Positions 23,248 through 31,702 of a stretch of 64,000 bases of DNA are shown one piece after another (the first letter of the stretch is position 1; each line of letters opens with the position of its first letter). Source of the DNA: Krasilnikoviella flava. GTDB lineage: Bacteria; Actinomycetota; Actinomycetes; Actinomycetales; Cellulomonadaceae. The position numbers and the translations under genes are program-made. A model generated the notes under the pieces. The model saw nothing but the letters and a program-made list of their open reading frames with translations, made no database searches and was not told the origin of the DNA. The stretch lies in assembly GCF_900167525.1 (NCBI RefSeq), contig NZ_FUZQ01000001.1:496001-560000 (forward strand), in the 5' to 3' direction.

Positions 23248-24920
23248 CGCTGCGTGCTTCCTTCGGTCGGGTCGGAACTGCCGGCGGAGTCGGTGGAGGC
23301 CTGGTCGGCGGGCGGCACCACCGGGATGGCGCCGGTGAGGGCATTGTGCGCGGCGAGCTGCTGCTGCGCCTGGGCGCCGAGCCGGCCGGCCGACGCCTCG
23401 GCGCGGGAGCGCTCGGCCGCCTCGGCCGCCGGCGTCCCGGGCCAGCGGCGCTCCACCCAGTCCTCGATGTTGCGCTGCTGCGCACGGGCGACGCCCAGCG
23501 CGCCCGCCGGCACGTCCTTGACGATGATCGAGCCCGCGGCCGTGTAGGCGCCGTCGCCCACGGTCACCGGCGCGACGAACATGTTGTCGGCGCCCGTCTT
23601 CGCGAACGAGCCGATCACCGTGCGGTGCTTCTTCTGGCCGTCGTAGTTCACCGTGACCGACGCGGCACCGATGTTGGTGTGCTCGCCGATCGTCGCGTCG
23701 CCGACGTACGACAGGTGCGGCACCTTCGAGCCCTCGCCGATCTGCGCGTTCTTCGTCTCGACGAAGGTGCCGATCTTGCCCTTGGTACCCAGCTCGGTGC
23801 CGGGGCGCAGGTAGGCGAACGGGCCGACCGACGCGTCCGCTCCGATCACCGACAGCGAGCCGTGCGTGCGCACCACGGTGGCGCCCGGGCCCACCTCGAC
23901 GTCGGTCAGCGTGGTGTCCGGGCCGATCGTCGCGCCCGAGGACACCTGGGTGGCCCCGTGCAGCTGGGTGCCGGGCAGCAGCGTCACGTCCTCGGCGAGC
24001 TCGACGTCGACGTCCACCCAGGTGGTCGCGGGGTCGACGACGGTGACGCCGGCCTGCATCCACTCGAGCAGCACGCGGCGGTTGAGCTCGGCGCCGAGGG
24101 TGGCGAGCGCCACGCGGTCGTTGACGCCCTCAACGAGCATCGGGTCGTCGCTGAGCACGGCCCGCACGGCACCGCCCTCGGCCCGCGCGGAGGCGACGAC
24201 GTCGGTGAGGTAGACCTCGCCCTGCGCGTTGTCCCGGCCCAGGCCGGCGAGGCCACGGCGCAGCACCGCGGCGTCGAAGACGAAGACGGAGCTGTTGATC
24301 TCGCGGATCTCGCGCTGCGCGGGCGTCGCGTCCTTGTGCTCGACGATCGCCAGCACGTCGCCGGTGCCGTCCTCGCGCACGATGCGGCCGTAGCCGGTGG
24401 CGTCCGCGACCTCGGTCGTGAGGATCGTGACGGCGTTGCCGTCGGCGTGGTGCGCGGCCAGCAGCTGGCCCAGCGTGGCGCCGTCCAGCAGCGGGATGTC
24501 GCCGGCGAGGACGACGACGGCGCCGTCCAGGCCGTCGCCCAGCGGGTGGTCGCCGCCGTTGGCGTGGTCGACGTGCAGCTCGTCGTCGACGGCGTCGTCG
24601 TGCACCAGCTGCGCGGCCCGCCCGGCGTGCGCGCGGGCGTCGAGCGCGTCGAGCGCGCACTGCACGGCGCGGCCGGTGCCGGGGATGTCGTCCTGGTCGA
24701 CGACGAACACGTCGGGGTCCACCTCGAGGGCCGCCGCCGCGACGAGCTCCCGTTCGTGCCGCACGACGACGGCCACGCTGAGCGGCTCCAGCTCGCGCGC
24801 CGCCGTCATGACGTGCCCGAGCAGGGTGCGCCCGCCGATGCCGTGAAGCATCTTCGGCGTCGCGGACCTCATCCGCGTCCCCTGCCCGGCGGCGAGGACG
24901 ACGACGGCCGCCGGCCTCAC
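23244..24920 (-). CDS. glmU: Bifunctional GlcNAc-1-P uridyltransferase / GlcN-1-P acetyltransferase
   Basis: 558 residues. The N-terminal uridyltransferase domain starts VVVLAAGQGTRMRSATPKML (Lys23) and the C-terminal left-handed beta-helix acetyltransferase domain starts near residue 270 (hexapeptide repeats, YLRPGTELGTKGKIG, HLSYVGDATIGEHTNIGA). It makes UDP-GlcNAc for peptidoglycan. It is longer than the typical 455-490 residues through an insertion around 95-130 (VDHANGGDHPLGDG) and a low-complexity tail of about 60 residues. The GTG at 24920 fits the family start with AGGA 9-12 nt upstream; an earlier start would read through a dispersed repeat. Confidence 0.94.
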   Translation of the reverse strand: MRPAAVVVLAAGQGTRMRSATPKMLHGIGGRTLLGHVMTAARELEPLSVAVVVRHERELVAAAALEVDPDVFVVDQDDIPGTGRAVQCALDALDARAHAGRAAQLVHDDAVDDELHVDHANGGDHPLGDGLDGAVVVLAGDIPLLDGATLGQLLAAHHADGNAVTILTTEVADATGYGRIVREDGTGDVLAIVEHKDATPAQREIREINSSVFVFDAAVLRRGLAGLGRDNAQGEVYLTDVVASARAEGGAVRAVLSDDPMLVEGVNDRVALATLGAELNRRVLLEWMQAGVTVVDPATTWVDVDVELAEDVTLLPGTQLHGATQVSSGATIGPDTTLTDVEVGPGATVVRTHGSLSVIGADASVGPFAYLRPGTELGTKGKIGTFVETKNAQIGEGSKVPHLSYVGDATIGEHTNIGAASVTVNYDGQKKHRTVIGSFAKTGADNMFVAPVTVGDGAYTAAGSIIVKDVPAGALGVARAQQRNIEDWVERRWPGTPAAEAAERSRAEASAGRLGAQAQQQLAAHNALTGAIPVVPPADQASTDSAGSSDPTEGSTQR

Positions 24921-24930
24921 GGTGGCGTTG

Positions 24931-24958
24931 TCCTGAGCCTGTCGAAGGGTCGAGACCA
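24931..24958 (-). repeat. Dispersed CTTCGACAGGCTCAG element
   Basis: The minus strand reads CCTTCGACAGGCTCAGGA between tRNA-Gln and glmU, ending at the glmU ribosome site. Related non-coding words occur at 45012-45052 and 51907-51949. It looks like a short intergenic repeat family. Confidence 0.5.
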
Positions 24959-25004
24959 CGAGTGCTCCGTCTCTCTCGGGTGTGCTCTGTCGATGGTGCA
25001 CGAG

Positions 25005-25076
25005 CTCCGCCCCCAGGACTCGAACCTGGACCAAAGGCACCAAAAACCTCTGTGCTGCCGATTACACCAAGGCGGA
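25005..25076 (-). tRNA. tRNA-Gln (anticodon UUG)
   Basis: 72 nt on the minus strand. Acceptor TCCGCCT pairs with GGGCGGA, the D-stem is GTG/CAC, the anticodon stem GAGGT/GCCTT surrounds the loop TTTTGGT with anticodon TTG at positions 34-36, and the T-arm is CCAGG-TTCGAGT-CCTGG. The discriminator is G and CCA is not encoded. It precedes glmU, as in many actinobacteria. I see no clear promoter in the 143 bp upstream (25077-25219). Confidence 0.96.
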
Positions 25077-25219
25077 TCGGTCCCCCGGGCCGGGTTCACG
25101 CCCCAGCGGGCGCGGCACCGTCGGGCGTCCGTCCTCAGTCTGCCAGGTCCGACAGACCGCCTCGGCACGCGTCCCGGCCCTCGGCGACCGCTGGCGCCGT
25201 GGCGCGCGCCACACCCGGG

Positions 25220-26425
25220 TCAGGAGCGGGCTGCGGCGGGCGCCCGGCCGCGCGGCAGCATCACGGCGAGCTCGAAGCCGTCGGGGACGTGCGCGGCGGC
25301 GACCTCGCCGCCGTGGGCCTCGACGATGCCGCGCACGATCGCGAGGCCGAGCCCGGCGCCGTGCCCGGTGCTCGGGCCGGCGTCGGGGCCGGTGTCGGGT
25401 GGGGGCTCGGTGGTGCGGGCGTCGTTGGCGCGCCAGCCGACGTCGAAGAGGTGGCCGAGGTCGGTGACGTCGACGCCGCTGCCGTGGTCGAGGACGCTGA
25501 TCACGAGGTGGTCGTCGTCGCGGGTGTGTGCGGAGACGAGGATGTCGGTGCCGGCTGGGGCATGGCGGACGGCGTTGGCGAGGAGGTTGCCGATCGCGCG
25601 GGTCAGCTCGCGCGGGTCGGCCCACAGCAGGTGGCCCTCGACCCCGGACTGGACGATCCGCACGCCGCGGCGGGTCGCGGCGGCGCGGACGTCGACGACG
25701 GCGTCGGAGACCAGGTCCAGCAGGACGACGAGCTCGCGCTCCAGGCGCAGGGTGCCGCTCTGCAGGGTGGACAGCTCGAAGAGGTCGTCCACGAGCGCGG
25801 TCACCGTGTCGACCTTGGCGCGGATGGTGCGCACGTAGGCGTCCCGGTCGGGGGCGACGTCGTCGTCGAGCGCCTCGGTCATGGCGCGGATGCCGGCCAG
25901 CGGGGTGCGCAGGTCGTGGGAGATCCAGGCGAAGAACTGGCGGCGTGCGGCGTCGAGCTTGTCGATCTCGAGGCGGGTGGCGGCGAGGCGCTCCGAGGTG
26001 TCGACGAGCTGGGTGTGCAGGTCGTCGAACTCCCTCCAGCCGGCCGCCGTGGGCGCGACGACGCCGCCGTCCGCGATCCGCTGCGCGGAGCGGGTGAGGG
26101 TCCCGACCGACCGGCGGACCGCGCGGGCGGTGGTCAGCCAGGCCGCGGCCAGGCTCATGACCGTGGACACGACGATCACCGTGCTCAGCACGACCAGGTC
26201 GTGGGCGGAGATGAACATCTCGACCATGACCGCCACGACCGAGGCGACGATCGAGGCGACCGCCGCGGCCACGACGACGGCGACCTGGGACGCGACCGGC
26301 CCGCGCCGGTTCCAGCGCAGCACGGCCAGGGCGAGCCCCGTGACCACGGCCGTGCAGGCCGTCGTGGTCAGCACGATCAGGCCGACGTCCCCGGCGTCCA
26401 GCATCCCGTCGAACATCCCGGTCAT
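25220..26425 (-). CDS. Sensor histidine kinase
   Basis: 401 residues. Hydrophobic segments at about 15-36, 46-70 and 76-98 anchor it in the membrane with little extracellular loop, followed by a HAMP-like linker (about 100-150). The dimerisation/phosphoacceptor helix holds FAWISHDLRTPLAG with His170. The ATPase domain has the N-box (LTRAIGNLLANAVRHA), DHGSGVDVTDLGHLF and GAGLGLAIVRGIVEAHGG. Its ATG overlaps the regulator stop as TGATG, so it is co-translated with the response regulator. The signal is unknown; the lack of a large sensor domain suggests it senses the membrane or a partner. Confidence 0.93.
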   Translation of the reverse strand: MTGMFDGMLDAGDVGLIVLTTTACTAVVTGLALAVLRWNRRGPVASQVAVVVAAAVASIVASVVAVMVEMFISAHDLVVLSTVIVVSTVMSLAAAWLTTARAVRRSVGTLTRSAQRIADGGVVAPTAAGWREFDDLHTQLVDTSERLAATRLEIDKLDAARRQFFAWISHDLRTPLAGIRAMTEALDDDVAPDRDAYVRTIRAKVDTVTALVDDLFELSTLQSGTLRLERELVVLLDLVSDAVVDVRAAATRRGVRIVQSGVEGHLLWADPRELTRAIGNLLANAVRHAPAGTDILVSAHTRDDDHLVISVLDHGSGVDVTDLGHLFDVGWRANDARTTEPPPDTGPDAGPSTGHGAGLGLAIVRGIVEAHGGEVAAAHVPDGFELAVMLPRGRAPAAARS

Positions 26426-27120
26426 CAGGCGTCTCCTCGCGGCGTGAACCGGTAGCCCACGCCCCACTCGGTGCGCAGGTAGACCGGGTAGCGGGGCTCG
26501 GGCTCGACCTTCTCCCGCAGGCGGCGCACGTGCACCGTGACGGTGGAGGTGTCCCCGAAGCTCCACCCCCACACCTCGCCCAGGAGGTCGTCGCGGGCCA
26601 GCACCTGGTCGGGGTGCTGCACGCAGTACAGCAGCAGCTCGTACTCGCGGCTCGTGAGCGCGATCTCCTCGCCGCCGCGCCACGCGCGCCGGCGGCCCGG
26701 GTCGATGCGGAAGTCCCCCACGGTGAACGCGTCCGCCGGGGAGGCCGGCGTGCGCCGCCGCAGCTGGGCGTCGACCCGCAGGCGCAGCTCCTTGAGCGCG
26801 AACGGTTTCGTGACGTAGTCGTCCGCACCGCGCTCCAGGCCACGGATGCGCTGCTCCACGGCCCCGAGGGCGGTGAGCATGATGACCGGCAGGTCCGAGG
26901 ACCGGCGCACCTCGCGGCACAGGTCGTCCCCGGTGACGCCGGGCAGCATCCGGTCCACGACCAGCACGTCGGGCAGGTCGGCCCGCAGCGCCTCCCGGGC
27001 GCTGACGCCCTCGCTGTACAGGGAGACGTCGTACCCCGCCGCTCGCAGGTAGTCGCCCACCACCGTGCGCACCGCCGCGTCGTCCTCCACGACCATCACC
27101 CGCGCCCGTCCGCCGCCCAT
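26425..27120 (-). CDS. OmpR-family response regulator
   Basis: 231 residues. Receiver domain 1 to about 115 with acidic pocket EDD (12-14), phosphoacceptor Asp56 (VVDRMLP) and Lys105 (TKPF). The winged-helix DNA-binding domain covers about 130-228, with LTSREYELLLYC and TVTVHVRRLREKV. The ATG at 27120 is preferred over a GTG at 27129 because a -10-like TACTGT lies exactly 7 nt upstream, which would give a leaderless mRNA. Co-transcribed with the kinase; the target may include the divergent DM13 lipoprotein gene, which is inference. Confidence 0.93.
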   Translation of the reverse strand: MGGGRARVMVVEDDAAVRTVVGDYLRAAGYDVSLYSEGVSAREALRADLPDVLVVDRMLPGVTGDDLCREVRRSSDLPVIMLTALGAVEQRIRGLERGADDYVTKPFALKELRLRVDAQLRRRTPASPADAFTVGDFRIDPGRRRAWRGGEEIALTSREYELLLYCVQHPDQVLARDDLLGEVWGWSFGDTSTVTVHVRRLREKVEPEPRYPVYLRTEWGVGYRFTPRGDA

Positions 27121-27127
27121 GCCGAGC

Positions 27128-27133
27128 ACAGTA
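27128..27133 (-). promoter_or_regulatory. Candidate leaderless -10 for the two-component operon
   Basis: TACTGT on the minus strand, spaced 7 nt from the ATG at 27120, fits the actinobacterial TANNNT leaderless pattern. The 156-bp gap to 27277 is shared with the divergent DM13 gene. Confidence 0.4.
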
Positions 27134-27276
27134 CGCAGCCGCCGCGGGAGTGCCGGCGCTCCTTACGGGACTGAAAGAACGGCCCCGGACCCGGCGGCGC
27201 GGTGCTTGCCTCGTCGTCGTATCAGCCATCGGGTCGCCCCTGGGAGGGCCGGCCCCGGACGAACAGGACGTCTCAC

Positions 27277-27765
27277 ATGCGTGCGAAGGCACTCGCCACC
27301 ACCGGGCTCGTCGCCCTGGCACTGACCCTGTCCGCGTGCGGCGCGGACGACGGCTCCGGCTCCGGCTCCGGCGACATGGCCCCCACCGCCACGGAGTCCA
27401 TGTCCTCCGACGACATGGGCTCCGACGACATGGAGTCCGACGACATGGCCTCGGCGGAGCCCATGGCCCAGCACGGCACGTTCGCCGGCCTGAACGACAA
27501 GAGCGTCGAGGGCACGGTCACGGTCGAGGGCGACACGGTCACCCTCTCCGGGTTCTCCTCCGACGAGGGTCGCGACCTGCACCTCTACCTCGCGAAGGGC
27601 ACGGACGAGGCGGCCGTCTCCGCCGGCACGGAGCTGGGGACGGTCGCCTTCGACGAGGAGTCCCAGACGTTCACCCTCGACGACATGGACGTCGACGGCT
27701 ACACCGACGTCGTCGTGCACTGCGACAAGGCCGAGGCCGTCTTCGGCGCGGCCACCCTGATGTGA
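27277..27765 (+). CDS. DM13-domain lipoprotein
   Basis: 162 residues. A lipoprotein signal peptide ends in LSAC with the lipidated Cys21. A Ser/Asp/Met-rich linker (about 25-60, repeating SDDM) follows, then a DM13 domain (about 62-160: HGTFAGLNDKSVEGTVTVEG, LHLYLAKG, VVVHCDKAEAVFGAATL). DM13 is proposed to be a redox or electron-transfer module at the cell surface. CAGGACG lies 7 nt before the ATG. The stop overlaps the remnant of a DoxX-like membrane gene, the usual companion of thiol or electron-transfer lipoproteins. Confidence 0.85.
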   Translation: MRAKALATTGLVALALTLSACGADDGSGSGSGDMAPTATESMSSDDMGSDDMESDDMASAEPMAQHGTFAGLNDKSVEGTVTVEGDTVTLSGFSSDEGRDLHLYLAKGTDEAAVSAGTELGTVAFDEESQTFTLDDMDVDGYTDVVVHCDKAEAVFGAATLM

Positions 27766-28041
27766 CGGCTGCCGTGCCCCGCACCGCCACCACCTCCGCG
27801 CGCGTCGCCCCGGTCCTCGCCGGGGCGACCCGCGTGGCCCTCGGCCTGCTGTGGCTGCACGAGGGGTCGCGTCGACCTTGACCCGGCGACGTACCGGCTC
27901 GCCGACCAGCTCGTCTGGCAGCACCCCGCCATAGCGGTCCTGGCTGCCGCCGTCCTTGCTGCCCGCTTCGCCGCGGGCACCTGGTCGCTGCCGGCCGTCC
28001 TCCGGCGGCGGGCCGCCCGGGCCCGCGTCGTCGCGCCCTGA
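27762..28041 (+). pseudogene. Remnant of a DoxX-family membrane protein
   Basis: A GTG at 27762 overlaps the DM13 stop (GTGA) and opens TRVALGLLWLHEG, the DoxX first helix, then stops at 27881. In a different frame from about 27872 the sequence continues RVDLDPATYRLADQLVWQHP and AIAVLAAAVLAARF to a stop at 28041, matching the DoxX last helix. The two middle helices are missing. An internal deletion plus a frame change therefore seems to have destroyed the gene, leaving DM13 without its partner here. Confidence 0.7.
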
Positions 28042-28054
28042 CCACGGGCCCGGG

Positions 28055-28060
28055 CACAAT
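28055..28060 (+). promoter_or_regulatory. Candidate leaderless -10 for the 28068 TetR gene
   Basis: CACAAT ends 7 nt before the ATG at 28068. This spacing favours that ATG over the one at 28059, for which no ribosome site is seen either. Confidence 0.35.
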
Positions 28061-28067
28061 GGGCTCC

Positions 28068-28712
28068 ATGCCCTCCGACTCCCGAGCGCCCAAGCGACCG
28101 CCGCGCGCCCGGATGACGGCCAGCCAGCGACGCGAGCAGCTGCTCGAGGTCAGCCGCGGCCTGTTCGCCGAGAAGGGCTTCGACGGCACCAGCGTCGAGG
28201 AGATCGCCGCGCGCGCGGAGGTGTCCAAGCCGGTGGTCTACGAGCACTTCGGCGGCAAGGAGGGCATCTACGCCGTGGTGGTGGACCGCGAGGTGCGCGC
28301 GCTGACCTCCGCGCTGACCGGCGCCCTCGAGCAGGGCGGCCACCCGAAGGTGCTGGTGGAGCGCACGGCGCTGGCCCTGCTGGGGTACATCGAGGCGTCG
28401 GAGGACGGCTTCCGCATCCTGGTGCGCGACTCCCCCGTCGCCCAGGCCACGGGCACGTTCTCCAGCCTCATCGGCGACGTCGCCACCCAGGTCGAGCACA
28501 TCCTCGGCGACCAGTTCAAGGCGAACGGCCTGGACCGCAGAGCGGCGCCGCTCTACGCGCAGATGCTCGTGGGCATGGTCGCGCTCACCGGGCAGTACTG
28601 GCTCGACGCCCGCAGCCCGCAGAAGGCCGAGGTGGCCGCGCACCTCACCAACCTCGCGTGGAACGGCCTGTCCGGGATGGTCAAGAAGCCGGAGCTCACG
28701 AAGTCCCGCTGA
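28068..28712 (+). CDS. TetR-family transcriptional regulator
   Basis: 214 residues. An N-terminal TetR helix-turn-helix covers about 15-65: RREQLLEVSRGLFAEKGFDG, then VEEIAARAEVSKPVVYEHFG. The rest is a helical ligand/dimer domain. No metabolic neighbour on the same strand is intact, so the target is unknown. The 3' end overlaps the convergent TetR gene by 17 bp. ATG 28059 would add three residues. Confidence 0.9.
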   Translation: MPSDSRAPKRPPRARMTASQRREQLLEVSRGLFAEKGFDGTSVEEIAARAEVSKPVVYEHFGGKEGIYAVVVDREVRALTSALTGALEQGGHPKVLVERTALALLGYIEASEDGFRILVRDSPVAQATGTFSSLIGDVATQVEHILGDQFKANGLDRRAAPLYAQMLVGMVALTGQYWLDARSPQKAEVAAHLTNLAWNGLSGMVKKPELTKSR

Positions 28713-29316
28713 CTCCCGGCGCCGCCCCGACGAGCTGGTCGAGAAGGCGGTCCACGACGGCGAGCGCCGTCTCGCCGGTGAGGTGCCCGGCGACGATCCC
28801 CTGGGTCAGCCCTGCCGCCGCCGCGAGCACGAGCTCCGCGTCCAGGCGGACCGTGCCGGCCCCGCCCGCACCGTCGTCGCCCCGCGCGCGCAGCACCTGC
28901 GCGGCGACGACGTCGACGAGCACCCGCGGGGCGCCGCGCAGCTCCTCCGGCTCGACCGCCTCGTTCGTCAGCGCCGCGGCGTGGAACGCCGCGAGCACGA
29001 CGGCGTCCGCACGGCGGGCGTCGTCGAGCGGCAGCAGGGCCGCCAGGACGGCGCGCAGGACCGCGCGGGGCGGGGGCGGTGCGGCGGGCTCCCCGCCACC
29101 GAACCGGCCGGCCGCGTCCTCGATCACCGCACGGTGGGTCGCCATGAGCAGCCCGTGCTTGTGACCGAAGTAGTACTGCACGAGCCGCACGGAGACCCCG
29201 GCCTCGGCGGCGACGGCCTGGAACGTGGCCGCCTCCAGCCCGTCGCGCGCGACGACGCGGCGGCACGCGTCGGTGATCTGGCGGCGGCGTTCCTCGTGGT
29301 CGACCCGTCGCGGCAC
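28696..29316 (-). CDS. TetR-family repressor of the adjacent hydrolase
   Basis: 206 residues. The TetR DNA-binding domain at about 8-58 contains RRQITDACRRVVARDGLEAA and VSVRLVQYYFGHKHGLL. The GTG at 29316 has GAAGGGAG about 7 nt upstream. It is divergent from an alpha/beta hydrolase gene, and a perfect 26-bp palindrome plus a second half-conserved copy lie in the 98-bp gap. Autorepression and repression of the hydrolase are therefore likely. The ligand is probably a small hydrophobic substrate of the hydrolase (inference). Confidence 0.9.
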   Translation of the reverse strand: MPRRVDHEERRRQITDACRRVVARDGLEAATFQAVAAEAGVSVRLVQYYFGHKHGLLMATHRAVIEDAAGRFGGGEPAAPPPPRAVLRAVLAALLPLDDARRADAVVLAAFHAAALTNEAVEPEELRGAPRVLVDVVAAQVLRARGDDGAGGAGTVRLDAELVLAAAAGLTQGIVAGHLTGETALAVVDRLLDQLVGAAPGVSGTS

Positions 29317-29348
29317 GGGCGCTCCCTTCGTCGGTGCTGGTCGGTGGC

Positions 29349-29396
29349 GTTGATGGTATGACCGTACCACGTTGATGGTATGGTCATACCATCAAC
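29349..29396. promoter_or_regulatory. Double TetR operator
   Basis: 29371-29396 is a perfect palindrome: 12-bp arms GTTGATGGTATG and CATACCATCAAC with a 2-nt centre. The left half-site GTTGATGGTATG is repeated exactly at 29349-29360 with an imperfect right half, giving two sites 22 bp apart, about two helical turns. It lies between the divergent TetR (29316) and hydrolase (29415) starts. Confidence 0.85.
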
Positions 29397-29414
29397 CGCG
29401 CACCAGGAGGTCCG

Positions 29415-30284
29415 ATGCCGTCGACAGGCCGATTCACCAGCGAGGCCGCACGCACCGCGTACGAGGCGGCGTACCGCGATCTCGAGGAGCGCTGGCCGCT
29501 GCCGTCGACCGACGTCCGGGTCGAGACCACCTACGGCCCCACCCAGGTGCGCCGGAGCGGCGACGGCCCCCGCACCCCCCTGGTGCTGCTGCACGGCCTC
29601 AACGGCACCGGCCTGAGCTGGCACGGCGTCGTGCCCGCCCTGGCCGCGGGCCGCGTCGTCTACGCGCCCGACGTCGTCGGCACGGCCGGCCGGAGCGAAC
29701 AGACCGCGCCGCTGACCACGCCCGAGGCCTACGGCTCCTGGGGTGCAGAGCTGCTCGAGGGCCTCGGGCTCGAGCGCGCGCACGTCCTCGGGTACTCCGA
29801 GGGCGCCTGGTTCGCCGCGCTGCTGGGGGGCGCCTCCGACCGCGTCGCAGGCCTCGTCCTGGGCGAGGGCATCTCCGCCTTGGTCAAGCCGTCGCGGAAG
29901 GTCCTGACCCGCATGGTCCGGGCCGCCGCGTTCCCGACCGCGCGCAACCTCGCACGGCTCGACGACTGGCTCATGCCCGGCGTGCCCGCGTCGGAGGAGG
30001 ACCGCGCCCTCGCCCTCGCCGCGATGCGCTACCGCCGTCGCACCCCGTGGCCGAGCCCGCTGACCGACGACCGGCTGCGGGCGATCGCCGCCCCCACCCT
30101 GGCGTTCTTCGGCGCGGACACGAGGATCGGCGACCCCGTCGCCGCCGGTCGGCGCATCACGGAGCACGTACGCCGCTCCCGCGTCGAGCTCGTGCCCGGC
30201 GGCGGGCACGGCGTCCTGTGGCAGCTGCCCGACCAGGTGCTCCCGCTGGTCGACGGGTTCCTCCAGGCGCACGACGACGCCTGA
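29415..30284 (+). CDS. Alpha/beta hydrolase
   Basis: 289 residues. The fold is marked by the oxyanion HG at 60-61 (LVLLHGLNGTG), the nucleophile elbow GYSEG with Ser128, an acid after TLAFFGADTRIGD and the catalytic His in PGGGHGVLW near 264. No signal peptide, so cytosolic. Family members include esterases, haloperoxidase-like enzymes and C-C hydrolases; the substrate cannot be inferred. GGAGG lies about 7 nt before the ATG. Controlled by the divergent TetR and its double operator. Confidence 0.88.
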   Translation: MPSTGRFTSEAARTAYEAAYRDLEERWPLPSTDVRVETTYGPTQVRRSGDGPRTPLVLLHGLNGTGLSWHGVVPALAAGRVVYAPDVVGTAGRSEQTAPLTTPEAYGSWGAELLEGLGLERAHVLGYSEGAWFAALLGGASDRVAGLVLGEGISALVKPSRKVLTRMVRAAAFPTARNLARLDDWLMPGVPASEEDRALALAAMRYRRRTPWPSPLTDDRLRAIAAPTLAFFGADTRIGDPVAAGRRITEHVRRSRVELVPGGGHGVLWQLPDQVLPLVDGFLQAHDDA

Positions 30285-30291
30285 CACGGCA

Positions 30292-30326
30292 CCGCCGTCG
30301 CGTCGAGCGGCTCGATGCGACGGCGG
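30292..30326. terminator. Bidirectional hairpin terminator
   Basis: A 16-bp stem with one G-T pair and a 3-nt loop (outer arms CCGCCGTCGC/GCGACGGCGG, inner TCGAG/CTCGA) lies between the convergent hydrolase (ends 30284) and formaldehyde dehydrogenase (ends 30333) genes. Confidence 0.75.
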
Positions 30327-30332
30327 CGGCCG

Positions 30333-31556
30333 TCACTTCCCGTCGAGGTAGCCGTTCGCGTTGATGACGTACTTCGTCGCGGCGCCGGCGTCGAACTCGG
30401 CGTACCCGCGCGGAGCCTCGTCGAGCGTGATGGCCTTCGCGTTGACGTTCTTCGCGATCTGCACGCGGTCGTGCAGGATCGCCTGCATCAGGCCGCGGTG
30501 GTACTTCATCACCGGGCACTGGCCGGTGGTGAACGCCAGCGACTTCGCCCACCCCGTGCCGAGGCTGAGCGACAGCGACCCCTTCTTCGCCGCCTCGTCG
30601 ATCCCGCCCGGGTCCCCGGTGACGTACAGCCCCGGGATGCCGAGCGCCCCGCCCGCCGCCGTGATGTCCATCAGCGAGTTGAGCACGGTGGCCGGTGCCT
30701 CGTGGCCGGAGTCCGCGCCGTGCCCCTTGGCCTCGAAGCCGACGGCGTCGATCGCGCAGTCGACCTCGGGCACGCCGAGGATCTGCTCGATCTGCTCCCC
30801 GGGGTCGCCCTTCGTGAGGTCGACCGTCTCGCAGCCGAACGTGCGGGCCTGCGCCAGCCGGTCGGCGTTCATGTCCCCGACGATCACGACGGCGGCGCCG
30901 AGCAGCAGCGCCCCGGTCGCGGCGGCGAGCCCGACCGGGCCCGCCCCGGCCACGTACACCGTGGAGCCGACGCCCACCCCGGCGGTCACGGCGCCGTGGA
31001 ACCCCGTCGGGAAGATGTCCGACAGCATCGTCAGGTCCATGATCTTCTCGAGCGCCTGGTCGCGGTCCGGGAACCGCAGCAGGTTCCAGTCGGCGTACGG
31101 CACCAGCACGTAGTTGGCCTGCCCGCCGACCCAGCCCCCCATGTCGACGTACCCGTACGCGCTGCCCGGCCGGTCCGGGTTCACGTTCAGGCAGATGCCG
31201 GTCTTGCGTTCCTTGCAGTTCCTGCAGCGCCCGCACGCGATGTTGAACGGCACCGAGACGATGTCGCCCACCTTGACGAACTCCACGTCCCGGCCGGTCT
31301 CCACCACCTCGCCGGTGATCTCGTGACCGAGCACGAGGTCGGCCGGCGCCGTCGTGCGCCCCCGCACCATGTGCTGGTCCGACCCGCAGATGTTGGTCGC
31401 GATTGTCTTGACGATGACGCCGTGCGGCACCTGTCTGCCGACGTTCGCCGGGTTCACCCCGGGGCCGTCCTTGAGCTCGAACGTCGGGAAGTCGATGTCG
31501 ATGACCGCGACCTCGCCCGGCCCCTGGTACGCGACCGCGCGGTTGGTGTCTGCCAT
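30333..31556 (-). CDS. fdhA: Glutathione-independent formaldehyde dehydrogenase
   Basis: 407 residues, zinc-dependent medium-chain dehydrogenase. Catalytic zinc ligands include Cys57 (NICGSDQH) and His78-Glu79 (LGHEITGE). The structural zinc cluster is Cys108, Cys111, Cys114 and Cys122 (CGRCRNCKERKTGIC). The NAD site is VAGAGPVGLAAA near 203. The overall pattern matches the Pseudomonas putida-type enzyme with tightly bound NAD, which oxidises formaldehyde to formate. GAGGAGGAG lies 5 nt before the ATG. Divergent from fdhD and the FdhF-like gene, suggesting a formaldehyde-to-formate-to-CO2 detoxification block. Confidence 0.9.
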   Translation of the reverse strand: MADTNRAVAYQGPGEVAVIDIDFPTFELKDGPGVNPANVGRQVPHGVIVKTIATNICGSDQHMVRGRTTAPADLVLGHEITGEVVETGRDVEFVKVGDIVSVPFNIACGRCRNCKERKTGICLNVNPDRPGSAYGYVDMGGWVGGQANYVLVPYADWNLLRFPDRDQALEKIMDLTMLSDIFPTGFHGAVTAGVGVGSTVYVAGAGPVGLAAATGALLLGAAVVIVGDMNADRLAQARTFGCETVDLTKGDPGEQIEQILGVPEVDCAIDAVGFEAKGHGADSGHEAPATVLNSLMDITAAGGALGIPGLYVTGDPGGIDEAAKKGSLSLSLGTGWAKSLAFTTGQCPVMKYHRGLMQAILHDRVQIAKNVNAKAITLDEAPRGYAEFDAGAATKYVINANGYLDGK

Positions 31557-31667
31557 GGTGCTCCTCCTCGAACACGTCCGGCCCGGTCTGAGCCGGTCTC
31601 CCGACCGTAGACGTCCCGCGCGGCACAAGCAGGTCGGGCGCGGGTGACCTTGCGACGAGGGCTGCCG

Positions 31668-31696
31668 TTGTGCCCGGCGCGAGGGTCTGCTAGGCC
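31668..31696 (+). promoter_or_regulatory. Candidate leaderless fdhD promoter
   Basis: TTGTGC (31668-31673), a 17-nt spacer and TAGGCC (31691-31696) end 6 nt before the fdhD ATG at 31703. No ribosome site precedes that ATG, which supports leaderless transcription. Confidence 0.4.
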
Positions 31697-31702
31697 TGCG
31701 GT

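Noticed and set aside
25077-25219. A tRNA-Gln promoter
   Set aside because: No credible -10/-35 pair with 16-18 bp spacing could be picked out by eye in this region.
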